64,000 nucleotides of DNA from NCBI RefSeq assembly GCF_000189755.2, contig NZ_KI912183.1, positions 684,257-748,256 on the forward strand, written 5' to 3'. The DNA comes from Desulfotomaculum nigrificans DSM 574 (GTDB taxonomy: Bacteria; Bacillota; Desulfotomaculia; Desulfotomaculales; Desulfotomaculaceae). Below, piece by piece: positions 52,831-60,309 of the stretch (its first letter is position 1; each line of letters begins with the position of its first letter). Below the pieces are notes generated by a model. It did no database searches. It was not told the origin of the DNA and saw only the letters and a list, made by a program, of their open reading frames with translations. The position numbers and the translations under genes were made by a program.

Positions 52831-53562
52831 CTATTCAAAAACCGGAGGTGTCGGTGGTAGATGTCTTTTATGTTCACTTTTTCTATGTAGGGTATCAATT
52901 ATCTCTTTAACCCTAGGAGAAGCCTCACCGGTAAGTATGTACCGATCAAGTTCTTCATAGGTAACACCCATTTCTTTTTCGTCACAATGTCCGTGCCATA
53001 AGCCGGCCGAAGGAGTCCGGTCAATAATCTGCCGGGGAACTCCCAGTTCTTGAGCTAACTCACGTACTTGCGACTTAACCAGGTTAGCAATAGGCAGTAT
53101 GTCCACTCCACCATCGCCATACTTAGTAAAATAACCCACTACTGTCTCGGCTTTATTTCCCGTCCCTACCACCAGATAATTATTTTTGGCTGCGAAATAG
53201 TATAAGGTTATCATTCTTAACCTTGGCTTAATGTTAGCAATGGCCATATCATTGCTACGTACGTCATAATCTTGTCCTGTAAATCGCCGCACAAACCAGG
53301 CGAAAGGATCGTTCAGGACAACTTCTTCGTACGGCACCCCCAGGGTTTCTGCCACTAATTTTGCATCTTTGGCGTCTTCCGGATTACTAAAACAAGGCAT
53401 GATTACTCCCAGAACATTCTCAGGGAATGCTCTTTTACATAAGGCAGCTACAACAGCGGAATCTATTCCCCCACTTAGGCCAACCACTGCACCTTTGGCA
53501 CCGGCCCCGGTAATTTGATCTTTTATCCACTGTGTTAGCTTGTCAGCCAAACCCTTCATCAC
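52831..53562 (-). CDS. nadE: NH3-dependent NAD+ synthetase
   Basis: Makes NAD+ from deamido-NAD+, ATP and ammonia. ~243 aa; the ATP-PPi loop VVGLSGGIDSAVVAALC near residue 28 and VVGTGNKAETVVGYFTKYGD. It lacks an N-terminal amidase domain, so it uses free ammonia. Upstream GGGGGG precedes GTG/ATG. Divergent from the hydrogenase operon, an arguable functional link (NAD supply), which is inference only. Confidence 0.94.
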   Translation of the reverse strand: MMKGLADKLTQWIKDQITGAGAKGAVVGLSGGIDSAVVAALCKRAFPENVLGVIMPCFSNPEDAKDAKLVAETLGVPYEEVVLNDPFAWFVRRFTGQDYDVRSNDMAIANIKPRLRMITLYYFAAKNNYLVVGTGNKAETVVGYFTKYGDGGVDILPIANLVKSQVRELAQELGVPRQIIDRTPSAGLWHGHCDEKEMGVTYEELDRYILTGEASPRVKEIIDTLHRKSEHKRHLPPTPPVFE

Positions 53563-53799
53563 TTAGACAAACCCCCCTAAGGCCATTAATGAATTCATAA
53601 TATCATATCCTTACCGCTAGGCGCAAATTAAAACAAAAAGATGAAAAACTTCACAAATTTCCGATTATTGTATGTGTCTCGCTTCTAATTTTTATTATAT
53701 TCACATTTATCAAAACAGTTTTTCTTATTTTTATTGTACCACTGTTCAATTTATTTGTTCAGTTTTTTAAACTGATTTTTAAGGTAATATATTCTATAA

Positions 53800-53829
53800 T
53801 TGACAAAATAATTGACTAATGCCTATAAT
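53800..53829 (+). promoter_or_regulatory. Sigma-A promoter for the first hydrogenase operon
   Basis: Consensus TTGACA (53800-53805), an 18-base spacer and consensus TATAAT (53824-53829). Transcription would begin near 53836, leaving a ~310-base leader before hydC. The 53563-54148 interval has no gene; besides this promoter it is very AT-rich and holds the inverted repeat listed next. Confidence 0.8.
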
Positions 53830-53998
53830 AAATTCATAATGTTGTCTTTTTATTAAAAATTTTATCAATATATTTCTTTGAATATTTATGTTTTTCTAAA
53901 TAATACTTGGGTTATTAACTCATTACATAGAGGTTAAGGTGTCCAGTTAATTGTCCAATTTTTTAGATAAGTTATATATTTCGTACTTTTATAAACCA

Positions 53999-54081
53999 AA
54001 TCCTTACCTACCCAATTAGTTTTTAGAAAAGAGGTGGTCGCAAAATAGTTTAAAAATAGTTCATTTATTTAGGTAAGGATT
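53999..54081 (+). promoter_or_regulatory. Long-spaced inverted repeat in the hydrogenase leader
   Basis: AATCCTTACCTA (53999-54010) and TAGGTAAGGATT (54070-54081) are perfect 12-base complements 59 bases apart. In RNA they would close a large loop; in DNA they could be a pair of protein sites. The loop contains an SD-like GAGGTGG followed by a four-codon frame (GTG...TAG). No known riboswitch was recognised. Confidence 0.55.
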
Positions 54082-54148
54082 AAAAATAAAAAGTAGTTTT
54101 TAATTTAATATGAGCTTTCATTGGAATGTTTACACCAAAGGGGGGTCT

Positions 54149-54640
54149 ATGATGGAAGATAGAGATATAAAGTTCCTGAAAGTACAGCAGATAATTGATG
54201 CTCACGAAGGCAAAGTAGCTCATTTAATTGCCATTTTACAAGAGACCCAGGCAGAGTACGGTTATTTACCTAAAGAGATCTTAACGTACATAGCTACTGC
54301 TTTAGGCGTTTCACCTGCCACCGTTTTGGGTGTGGCTACCTTTTATGCTCAATTTTCTTTAATTCCCAAAGGTAAATACGTTATTCGTGTCTGTGACGGT
54401 ACCGCCTGCCACGTACGGGGTTCAGAACCGATTATGATGGCTATTCGCAAGGAATTGGGCATCTCACCCGATAATCCCACCACTGATGATTTAATGTTTA
54501 CAGTAGAAACAGTCTCTTGCCTGGGTGCATGCGGATTGGCTCCGGTTGTGGTAGCCCACGAAGAAGTGCATGGCCAAATGACACCCCAGGGCATTGTGGA
54601 AATTATCAACAAATTGGCACAAACGGCCAGTACAAATTAA
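54149..54640 (+). CDS. hydC: [FeFe]-hydrogenase NuoE-like subunit, copy 1 (HydC/HndA)
   Basis: Thioredoxin-like [2Fe-2S] subunit that relays electrons between the flavin subunit and the catalytic subunit. ~163 aa. Cluster ligands appear as CDGTACHVRG and SCLGACGLAP (C-x4-C and C-x3-C). The N-terminal helical bundle has AILQETQAEYGYLPKEIL. Start taken at ATG 54149 (a second ATG follows at 54152) because AAGGGGGG is just upstream; the frame extends to 54110 without homology. First gene of a trimeric operon. Confidence 0.93.
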   Translation: MMEDRDIKFLKVQQIIDAHEGKVAHLIAILQETQAEYGYLPKEILTYIATALGVSPATVLGVATFYAQFSLIPKGKYVIRVCDGTACHVRGSEPIMMAIRKELGISPDNPTTDDLMFTVETVSCLGACGLAPVVVAHEEVHGQMTPQGIVEIINKLAQTASTN

Positions 54641-54655
54641 GGGGGGGGGCCACAG

Positions 54656-56539
54656 ATGCTAATAAAATCTTATGAGGACTTAGAAAATATCCGGCAAAAG
54701 GCCCGGGTTGCCCTGGAACAGTATGATATGCGCATCTTGGTCTGTGCTGGTACCGGATGCGTAGCCAATGGATCATTGAAGATATATGAAAAACTAAAGA
54801 AAATGATTAGCGAAAAGGGGTTACTGGCTGAGGTTGAGCTAGTTAAAGAAGTCAGTCATGAAGGTATTGGGGTGAACATCAGTGGCTGCCACGGCTTCTG
54901 CCAAATGGGCCCTCTGGTACGCTTTGAACCTTCCGGACTTCTCTATGTTAAAGTAAAAGAAGAAGATGTTGAAGAAATAGTAAACACAACCGTGATTGGT
55001 AACGGTGTGGTGGAACGTTTGCTTTATGTTAACCCCAAAACAGGTGAAAAAATTACCACCCAGGACGAAAACCCCTTTTATAAACGTCAAGTCAGGGTTA
55101 CGCTGAGATACTGCGGGCGGATTAATCCGGAAGATATTTACGATTATATTGCTCACCGGGGCTACAGGGCCATTGCTAAAGTTCTAAACAATATGACACC
55201 CCAGGACGTGATTAATGAGGTAACTGAGTCCGGTTTGAGGGGGCGTGGCGGTGGCGGCTTCCCCACCGGGCGTAAATGGTCCTTTGCTGCCGCTTCCCCG
55301 GGAACTAAAAAATACATTATTTGCAATGGAGACGAAGGTGATCCGGGTGCCTTTATGGATCGCTCAGTAATGGAGGGTAACCCCCATTCCGTCATCGAAG
55401 GCATGATGATTGCCGGTTATGCCATTGGTGCGGACGAGGGCTATATTTACGCTCGGGCCGAATATCCCTTAGCCATCCAACGTATGCGTAAAGCCATTAC
55501 CGATGCCGAAGCTATTGGACTGCTAGGCAACAATATTTTAGGCAGTAACTTTAATTTTAAAATTCATATAAAAGAAGGCGCTGGAGCCTTTGTTTGTGGT
55601 GAAGAAACTGCCCTTATTGCCTCCATTGAAGGTCAACGCGGCATGCCCCGGCCCCGCCCTCCCTTCCCAGCGGTCAAAGGACTTTGGGGCTGTCCCACAG
55701 TTATCAATAACGTAGAAACACTGGCTAACTTGCGCTACATCATTAATAACGGTGCTGCTTTATTTAAGAGCTATGGCACCAATCACAGTGCCGGTACTAA
55801 GACCTTTGCTCTGGCTGGGCAAATTCAAAACACCGGCCTGGTGGAAGTGCCTATGGGTATCACCTTGAGGGAGATTGTATTTGATATTGGTGGTGGTTTG
55901 CGGGAAGGGAAAAAATATAAAGCTGTGCAAATTGGGGGTCCTTCCGGTGGTTGCTTGACCGAGGAAAAACTTGATCTACCTCTAGATTACGATGAATTAA
56001 TCAAGGCTGGGGCCATGATTGGTTCCGGCGGTCTGGTGGTAATGGGTGACGATACCTGTATGGTTGAAACAGCCAAGTTTTTCATGAGCTTTGTACAAAA
56101 CGAGTCCTGCGGCAAATGCGTACCCTGCCGGGAAGGCACCAAGCAAATGTTAGCTTTGTTAACTAAAATTACCGAGGGTAAGGGTACTGAAGAAGATCTG
56201 GTGGTACTGGAAGAGTTGGCCCATAGTGTTAAGGACGGCTCACTGTGTGGCCTGGGAAAAACTGCTCCCAACCCGGTTCTTACTACTCTTCGTTATTTCC
56301 GGGATGAGTACATTGCTCACGTGCGTGACAAGAAGTGCCCCGCCGGTGCCTGCCAAGCCCTTAAGGAATATTATATTGATCCGGAAAAATGTAAGGGCTG
56401 CACTCTCTGTTCCAGAGTATGTCCTGCCGGTGCCATTACTGGTGAGAAAAAGCAGCCACACGAAATTAATGTGGAGCTTTGCTTAAAATGCGGCACCTGT
56501 GCTGAGAAGTGCAAATTCGGCGCCATTAGCACCAGGTAG
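54656..56539 (+). CDS. hydB: [FeFe]-hydrogenase NuoF-like flavin subunit, copy 1, with C-terminal ferredoxin domain (HydB/HndC)
   Basis: 627 aa. Order: thioredoxin-like [2Fe-2S] domain (CAGTGCVANGS, CHGFCQMGP), the NADH site GLRGRGGGGFPTG, the FMN site NGDEGDPGAFMDRS, an SLBB region, a [4Fe-4S] motif ESCGKCVPCREG, and a C-terminal two-[4Fe-4S] ferredoxin domain (CKGCTLCSRVCPAGAI, CLKCGTCAEKCKFGAI). This is the full domain set of electron-bifurcating HydB. It carries out NAD(P)H/NAD(P)+ exchange. Sixteen bases after hydC, preceded by a G-run ribosome-binding site. Confidence 0.95.
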   Translation: MLIKSYEDLENIRQKARVALEQYDMRILVCAGTGCVANGSLKIYEKLKKMISEKGLLAEVELVKEVSHEGIGVNISGCHGFCQMGPLVRFEPSGLLYVKVKEEDVEEIVNTTVIGNGVVERLLYVNPKTGEKITTQDENPFYKRQVRVTLRYCGRINPEDIYDYIAHRGYRAIAKVLNNMTPQDVINEVTESGLRGRGGGGFPTGRKWSFAAASPGTKKYIICNGDEGDPGAFMDRSVMEGNPHSVIEGMMIAGYAIGADEGYIYARAEYPLAIQRMRKAITDAEAIGLLGNNILGSNFNFKIHIKEGAGAFVCGEETALIASIEGQRGMPRPRPPFPAVKGLWGCPTVINNVETLANLRYIINNGAALFKSYGTNHSAGTKTFALAGQIQNTGLVEVPMGITLREIVFDIGGGLREGKKYKAVQIGGPSGGCLTEEKLDLPLDYDELIKAGAMIGSGGLVVMGDDTCMVETAKFFMSFVQNESCGKCVPCREGTKQMLALLTKITEGKGTEEDLVVLEELAHSVKDGSLCGLGKTAPNPVLTTLRYFRDEYIAHVRDKKCPAGACQALKEYYIDPEKCKGCTLCSRVCPAGAITGEKKQPHEINVELCLKCGTCAEKCKFGAISTR

Positions 56540-56563
56540 TACCAGAGAAAGGGAGTGACATGG

Positions 56564-58537
56564 ATGAGTGGAAAAATCATAATTAACGGACAAGAAATAG
56601 AATTTACATGTGAAAAGAATATTCTGGCAGTGGCACGCAAGGCCGGCATTGATATTCCAACCCTTTGCTACCACCCTGAATTAACCGTGGCCGGTGCTTG
56701 CCGCCTTTGTGTGGTAGAAATTGAACGGATGGGCATCCAAGCCTCCTGTTCCACGGCACCGGTTGATGGAATGGTTGTGTATACTAATTCCGAGCGAGTA
56801 AATAAGGTACGTAAAATGGTACTGGAATTACTACTGGCCAACCACAACCGTGAATGCACTACCTGTGATGCCAGCGGGGCCTGTAAGCTGCAAAAATATG
56901 CTCATGATTACGGCATTAAACGATTGCGCTATCCTAGCCGTCAAGAAATGGCACCCATGGACACCTCCAGCTTATCTATTGTTCGTGACCCGAACAAGTG
57001 CATTTTGTGCGGTCTGTGTGTACGTGTTTGCAAAGAAAAACAAGGTGTTGGTGTTTGGGACTTCAAAAACCGAGGTTCTCGCACCGAGATTGTGGCTGCT
57101 ATGGACCAACCTCTGGCCGAGTCCGCATGCATTAACTGTGGCCAGTGCATTGCCGTTTGCCCCACCGGTGCCCTCACTTCTAACTCGTCAGTTAACGAAG
57201 TTTGGGCTGCTATTAGGGATCCCCGGAAGACGGTGGTCTGCCAAATCGCCCCGGCACCCCGTACCGCCCTAGGTGAAGAATTTGGCCTAGGTTCGGTCGA
57301 TGTGACAGGCAAAATCGTGTCTGCCCTGCGAAAGATTGGTTTTGACCGGGTCTTTGATACGGTGTTTGCTGCTGACATGACCACCATTGAGGAATCAAAC
57401 GAATTTCTGGACCGGTTGGCCAAGGGTGAAAAATTACCCATCTTTACATCCTGCTGCCCCGGTTGGGTTAAATATGCCGAGCAGTTCCACCCCGAATTGT
57501 TAGATAACATTTCTACCTGTCGTTCGCCGCAGCAGATGTTTGGTTCTGTTTTAAAGAAAAAATACTGTCAGGAGCTGGGGATCAAACCAGAGGATATGTT
57601 TGTGGTCTCCATCATGCCCTGTACCGCCAAAAAATACGAAGCAAAACGGCCTGAGTTTACCACCGCAGGATCATATGACGTTGACGCTGTCTTAACCACT
57701 GTGGAAGCAGCCCAAATGTTCAGAGAAGCAGGCATTATCTTTGAGCAGCTCCCGGAATCTGACTTTGATGAACCCATGCAGCAGGCCACCGGTTCCGGCG
57801 TTCTCTTTGGTGCCACCGGTGGTGTAATGGAATCAGTGGTTCGGTACGTGACCGGAAAACTTTTAAAAACTGAAGGGCGTATCGATATTGAGTTTGTTCG
57901 TGGTATGGCCGATACCAAGATTGCCACTCTGAATGTAGGTGACAACAAATTAACCCTGGCCGTGGTAAACGGATTGGCGGCAGCGGAGGCTTTAATTGAA
58001 AAAATCAAGTCCGGTGAACTGGAGGTACACGCCGTAGAGGTTATGGCTTGCCCCGGCGGTTGTGTAGGCGGCGGCGGGCAACCCTTCCAGAATGATAGTG
58101 CTGCCCGCTCAGCCCGGGCTAAGGAAATTTATAATATCGACACCCGGATGGTTCTGCACAAGGCTCAGGACAATCAGGACCTGAATAAGATCTTTGAGAA
58201 ATACTGGGGTGGTTGCTGTAACCATGATACGCACCATGACCTGCATACCCACTACCACCCCAGAAAACGGATTACCGGCAACGATATTTTGATAAAAGAC
58301 GCCGCAGGTCCGGAAATTACCGTTTGCCTGGGTGAAGGTTGTATAAAAAAGGGGGCCCTGGCTGTTTTAGAAAAACTAGTAGAATTACCAGTTAAAATTA
58401 AAGGCACTTTCTGTTTAGAAAATTGTGGTGAAGGTGTTTCAATTAAATTTAAAGATCAAGTTCTGTCCGTAAATGAAAATAACGTTTTAGAAGTAATTAA
58501 GTCAAAATGTGGCAGCAATTGTAGTTGCTGTTCATAA
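56564..58537 (+). CDS. hydA: [FeFe]-hydrogenase catalytic subunit, copy 1, with extra C-terminal [2Fe-2S] domain (HydA/HndD)
   Basis: 657 aa. Order: N-terminal [2Fe-2S] (C35, C46, C49, C62), His-ligated [4Fe-4S] (HNRECTTCDASGACKLQ), two [4Fe-4S] (CILCGLCVRVC, CINCGQCIAVCP), then the H-cluster domain with FTSCCPGW, MPCTAKKYE and EVMACPGGCVGGGGQP, and a small-subunit-like region. A His-rich stretch (551-565) leads to a further domain (582-657) with C588-x4-C593 and C617-x3-C621, typical of thioredoxin-like [2Fe-2S] ferredoxin, and a tail KCGSNCSCCS. ATG at 56564 is preferred to GTG at 56555 because GGGAG lies eight bases upstream. Confidence 0.94.
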   Translation: MSGKIIINGQEIEFTCEKNILAVARKAGIDIPTLCYHPELTVAGACRLCVVEIERMGIQASCSTAPVDGMVVYTNSERVNKVRKMVLELLLANHNRECTTCDASGACKLQKYAHDYGIKRLRYPSRQEMAPMDTSSLSIVRDPNKCILCGLCVRVCKEKQGVGVWDFKNRGSRTEIVAAMDQPLAESACINCGQCIAVCPTGALTSNSSVNEVWAAIRDPRKTVVCQIAPAPRTALGEEFGLGSVDVTGKIVSALRKIGFDRVFDTVFAADMTTIEESNEFLDRLAKGEKLPIFTSCCPGWVKYAEQFHPELLDNISTCRSPQQMFGSVLKKKYCQELGIKPEDMFVVSIMPCTAKKYEAKRPEFTTAGSYDVDAVLTTVEAAQMFREAGIIFEQLPESDFDEPMQQATGSGVLFGATGGVMESVVRYVTGKLLKTEGRIDIEFVRGMADTKIATLNVGDNKLTLAVVNGLAAAEALIEKIKSGELEVHAVEVMACPGGCVGGGGQPFQNDSAARSARAKEIYNIDTRMVLHKAQDNQDLNKIFEKYWGGCCNHDTHHDLHTHYHPRKRITGNDILIKDAAGPEITVCLGEGCIKKGALAVLEKLVELPVKIKGTFCLENCGEGVSIKFKDQVLSVNENNVLEVIKSKCGSNCSCCS

Positions 58538-58555
58538 TTAGTAATTGCTCTAAAT

Positions 58556-58590
58556 AATGGGGGCTAACTGTGGTTAGTCCCCATTATTTT
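58556..58590 (+). terminator. Terminator after hydA copy 1
   Basis: Stem AATGGGGGCTAAC / GTTAGTCCCCATT with a four-base loop and ATTTTATG after it. It separates the hydrogenase operon from the next gene. Confidence 0.85.
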
Positions 58591-58617
58591 ATGATAAAAT
58601 ATTTGTGGTGATGGTTT

Positions 58618-59079
58618 ATGAAGGGCAAACATCTGACTTTATTAATTGGTCCGGCCAAGTACCAGGAGGACGACCAGCGGATGGTATCCATGTTTCTGGC
58701 CGAACCAGGCAAAAAAATTATTTGCGGCTCCACCACGGCAACTATGGTTTCACGTTTTTTACCAGGAGGGGAATTACCTACCCCCACTAATGTGCCCGGT
58801 TTAATCTTAGTTACTGACGGAACAATGACCCTAAGACTGGTACTTGATTTACTGCAGGGATTTATTATGGACGACTTACCTCACCGGACTGATGCCAAAG
58901 CTCTGGTTTCTTCCTTGTTAGAGGCTAATTCCATATCATTCTTAATTGGTATGGCTGTTAATAAATCACAACGAAGTTTAAGTCTACCGGCTAAACCTGT
59001 GGTTAAAAGCAGGTTGGTCAGGGAGTTGGCGGATTTGCTGCAAGACAAGGGTAAACAGGTGATGGTGGAATATTTTTAG
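58618..59079 (+). CDS. Stand-alone C-terminal domain of a SpoIIE-like hydrogenase-associated regulator
   Basis: 153 aa, beginning MKGKHLTLLIGPAKYQEDDQ, with EPGKKIICGSTTATMVSRFL and PGLILVTDGTMTLRLVLDLL and ending KGKQVMVEYF. From memory this matches the C-terminal part of the SpoIIE-family phosphatases that accompany [FeFe]-hydrogenase genes in acetogens and Desulfotomaculum; those are ~390 aa with an N-terminal PP2C-type domain, absent here. The start has GTGGTGATGG upstream. It follows a terminator, so it may have its own expression. Function as a separate domain is unknown. Confidence 0.6.
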   Translation: MKGKHLTLLIGPAKYQEDDQRMVSMFLAEPGKKIICGSTTATMVSRFLPGGELPTPTNVPGLILVTDGTMTLRLVLDLLQGFIMDDLPHRTDAKALVSSLLEANSISFLIGMAVNKSQRSLSLPAKPVVKSRLVRELADLLQDKGKQVMVEYF

Positions 59080-59231
59080 ATGCCGAAAAGTATTCTAAAA
59101 AACAGCCTAAAACCACTTGACGCTTCCGAACGTTCTAGGTTAGAATTATTTTATAATTTAAATAGATTGAAAATTTGTAATGTTTACATAAATCTAATTC
59201 ATTTAAATAGAAAAATAATTACGTCATAACT

Positions 59232-59262
59232 TTGACAGTCTTGTCCAGAGGAAAAATATAAA
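59232..59262 (+). promoter_or_regulatory. Possible promoter before the small ORF and second hydrogenase operon
   Basis: Consensus TTGACA (59232-59237), a 19-base spacer and TATAAA (59257-59262). The spacer is long, so confidence is low; it would read into the 65-aa frame and possibly the second hydrogenase operon. Confidence 0.35.
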
Positions 59263-59291
59263 ATAAATGGTATGGAATGGAGGTGCTGTGG

Positions 59292-59489
59292 TTGGTTGAT
59301 TATCAACTGGTCAACGGGCAATTGAGCAACTCCTTCACCAATATATTTAGTTCATTTATGCCAGATTTTGATCCATATTTTGATGCCTACGGACAATTTA
59401 TTTACTTAATTCAATATGAATCGCAGAATCCAGAATATTATTTTGATCATTACGGTCAACTGGTTGGCATCTCAAAACTTAAATCATGA
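59292..59489 (+). CDS. Small protein with repeated YFD-YGQ motif, unknown
   Basis: 65 aa from TTG at 59292 (GGAGGTG six bases upstream); an ATG at 59277 opens the same frame. It contains two similar units, DPYFDAYGQFIYLIQYE and PEYYFDHYGQLVGISKLK, both rich in aromatic residues. No family recognised. The clear ribosome-binding site supports a real gene. Located between the hydrogenase operons. Confidence 0.5.
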   Translation: MVDYQLVNGQLSNSFTNIFSSFMPDFDPYFDAYGQFIYLIQYESQNPEYYFDHYGQLVGISKLKS

Positions 59490-59540
59490 ATTAGGCATAA
59501 GTAAAGCTAAACATAAATAATTTTCAGTGTAACAATTTTA

Positions 59541-59586
59541 TCCCCTAACAAATTTCTGTCCACAATTAGTTGGTTAGGGTGATATT
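59541..59586 (+). repeat. Inverted repeat before the 42-codon frame
   Basis: TATCCCCTAAC (59539-59549 region) pairs with GTTAGGGTGATA (59572-59583 region) with one bulge. The right arm holds the AGGGTG that could serve as the ribosome-binding site of the following short frame. It could act as a weak terminator or a translational control hairpin. Confidence 0.45.
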
Positions 59587-59715
59587 TTGGGGGAAGGTGG
59601 TGATAATAGCTCTTTTTATATCATTTTTATAGATTCCCGTACTTATGGTGTGATCTCAATCAGGGGGATTGATAAGGTAGCTAGAGAAAAACTTACATTA
59701 GAAATTAATAATTAA
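59587..59715 (+). CDS. Possible 42-aa small protein
   Basis: TTG start at 59587, stop TAA at 59713-59715; AGGGTG six bases upstream. The product starts MGEGGDNSSFYIIFIDSRTY and ends with GVISIRGIDKVAREKL plus a short tail; it has a hydrophobic strand and a basic helix. No family recognised. The surrounding interval 59490-59806 holds only this frame, the hairpin above and the hydC ribosome-binding site. Confidence 0.35.
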   Translation: MGEGGDNSSFYIIFIDSRTYGVISIRGIDKVAREKLTLEINN

Positions 59716-59806
59716 AGCTACCTGTCAAAAATGGTAATAAGGTTATGGTTGGTAAATCTTATAGTGGTACAAAATATGCGCTTCCGACGAAAGGAGGAAC
59801 AATCGC

Positions 59807-60286
59807 ATGGGTGCAGAATGCAAATGTAATTGTGAACAGGACAAGAAATTGGATGCACTGTTTGCCCAATATAAGGGTAACCCTAACGGTCTAATTGTAG
59901 TTCTGGCTGCCATCCAAGAAGTTCACGGATATCTACCCAAGGATTATTTAATTAAAACTGCTGAGGAACTCGGTGTTCCTTTAAGTGACGTATACGGTGT
60001 GGCTACCTTTTACGCCGCCTTTAGCCTCCGTCCCAGGGGAAGACATTCAGTTAACCTTTGTTTAGGTACTGCCTGCTATGTTAAGGGTGCCCCTGAAGTT
60101 CAGGCTATGCTAGAAAAAGAAATGGGTATCAAAGCCGGCAATACCACTGAGGATCGCCGCTTTAGCTTAGATCTGGTAAGATGCTTGGGCGCTTGTGGTA
60201 TAGCTCCTGTAATGACAGTTAACGGTGAAGTTTATCCCCGCATGACTGCCGAGAAAGTTTCGGAAATTTTAGCCAAATATGAATAA
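59807..60286 (+). CDS. hydC: [FeFe]-hydrogenase NuoE-like subunit, copy 2 (HydC)
   Basis: 159 aa. [2Fe-2S] ligands in CLGTACYVKG and RCLGACGIAP. Starts MGAECKCNCEQDKK, a short cysteine-rich N-terminus (three Cys in ten residues) not found in copy 1. Excellent ribosome-binding site AAAGGAGG. First gene of the second trimeric operon. Confidence 0.95.
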   Translation: MGAECKCNCEQDKKLDALFAQYKGNPNGLIVVLAAIQEVHGYLPKDYLIKTAEELGVPLSDVYGVATFYAAFSLRPRGRHSVNLCLGTACYVKGAPEVQAMLEKEMGIKAGNTTEDRRFSLDLVRCLGACGIAPVMTVNGEVYPRMTAEKVSEILAKYE

Positions 60287-60309
60287 TAACCTCCAGGGAG
60301 GTGAAATAT

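Noticed and set aside
52716-52898. 60-codon minus-strand frame near the nadE end
   Set aside because: Overlaps nadE in another frame, has Cys/Phe-rich low-quality composition and no ribosome-binding site.
59117-59157. Second promoter (TTGACG ... TATAAT) after the SpoIIE-like fragment
   Set aside because: The spacing between the best boxes is 29 bases, and a 17-base alternative gives only TTAGAA, so it is not supportable.
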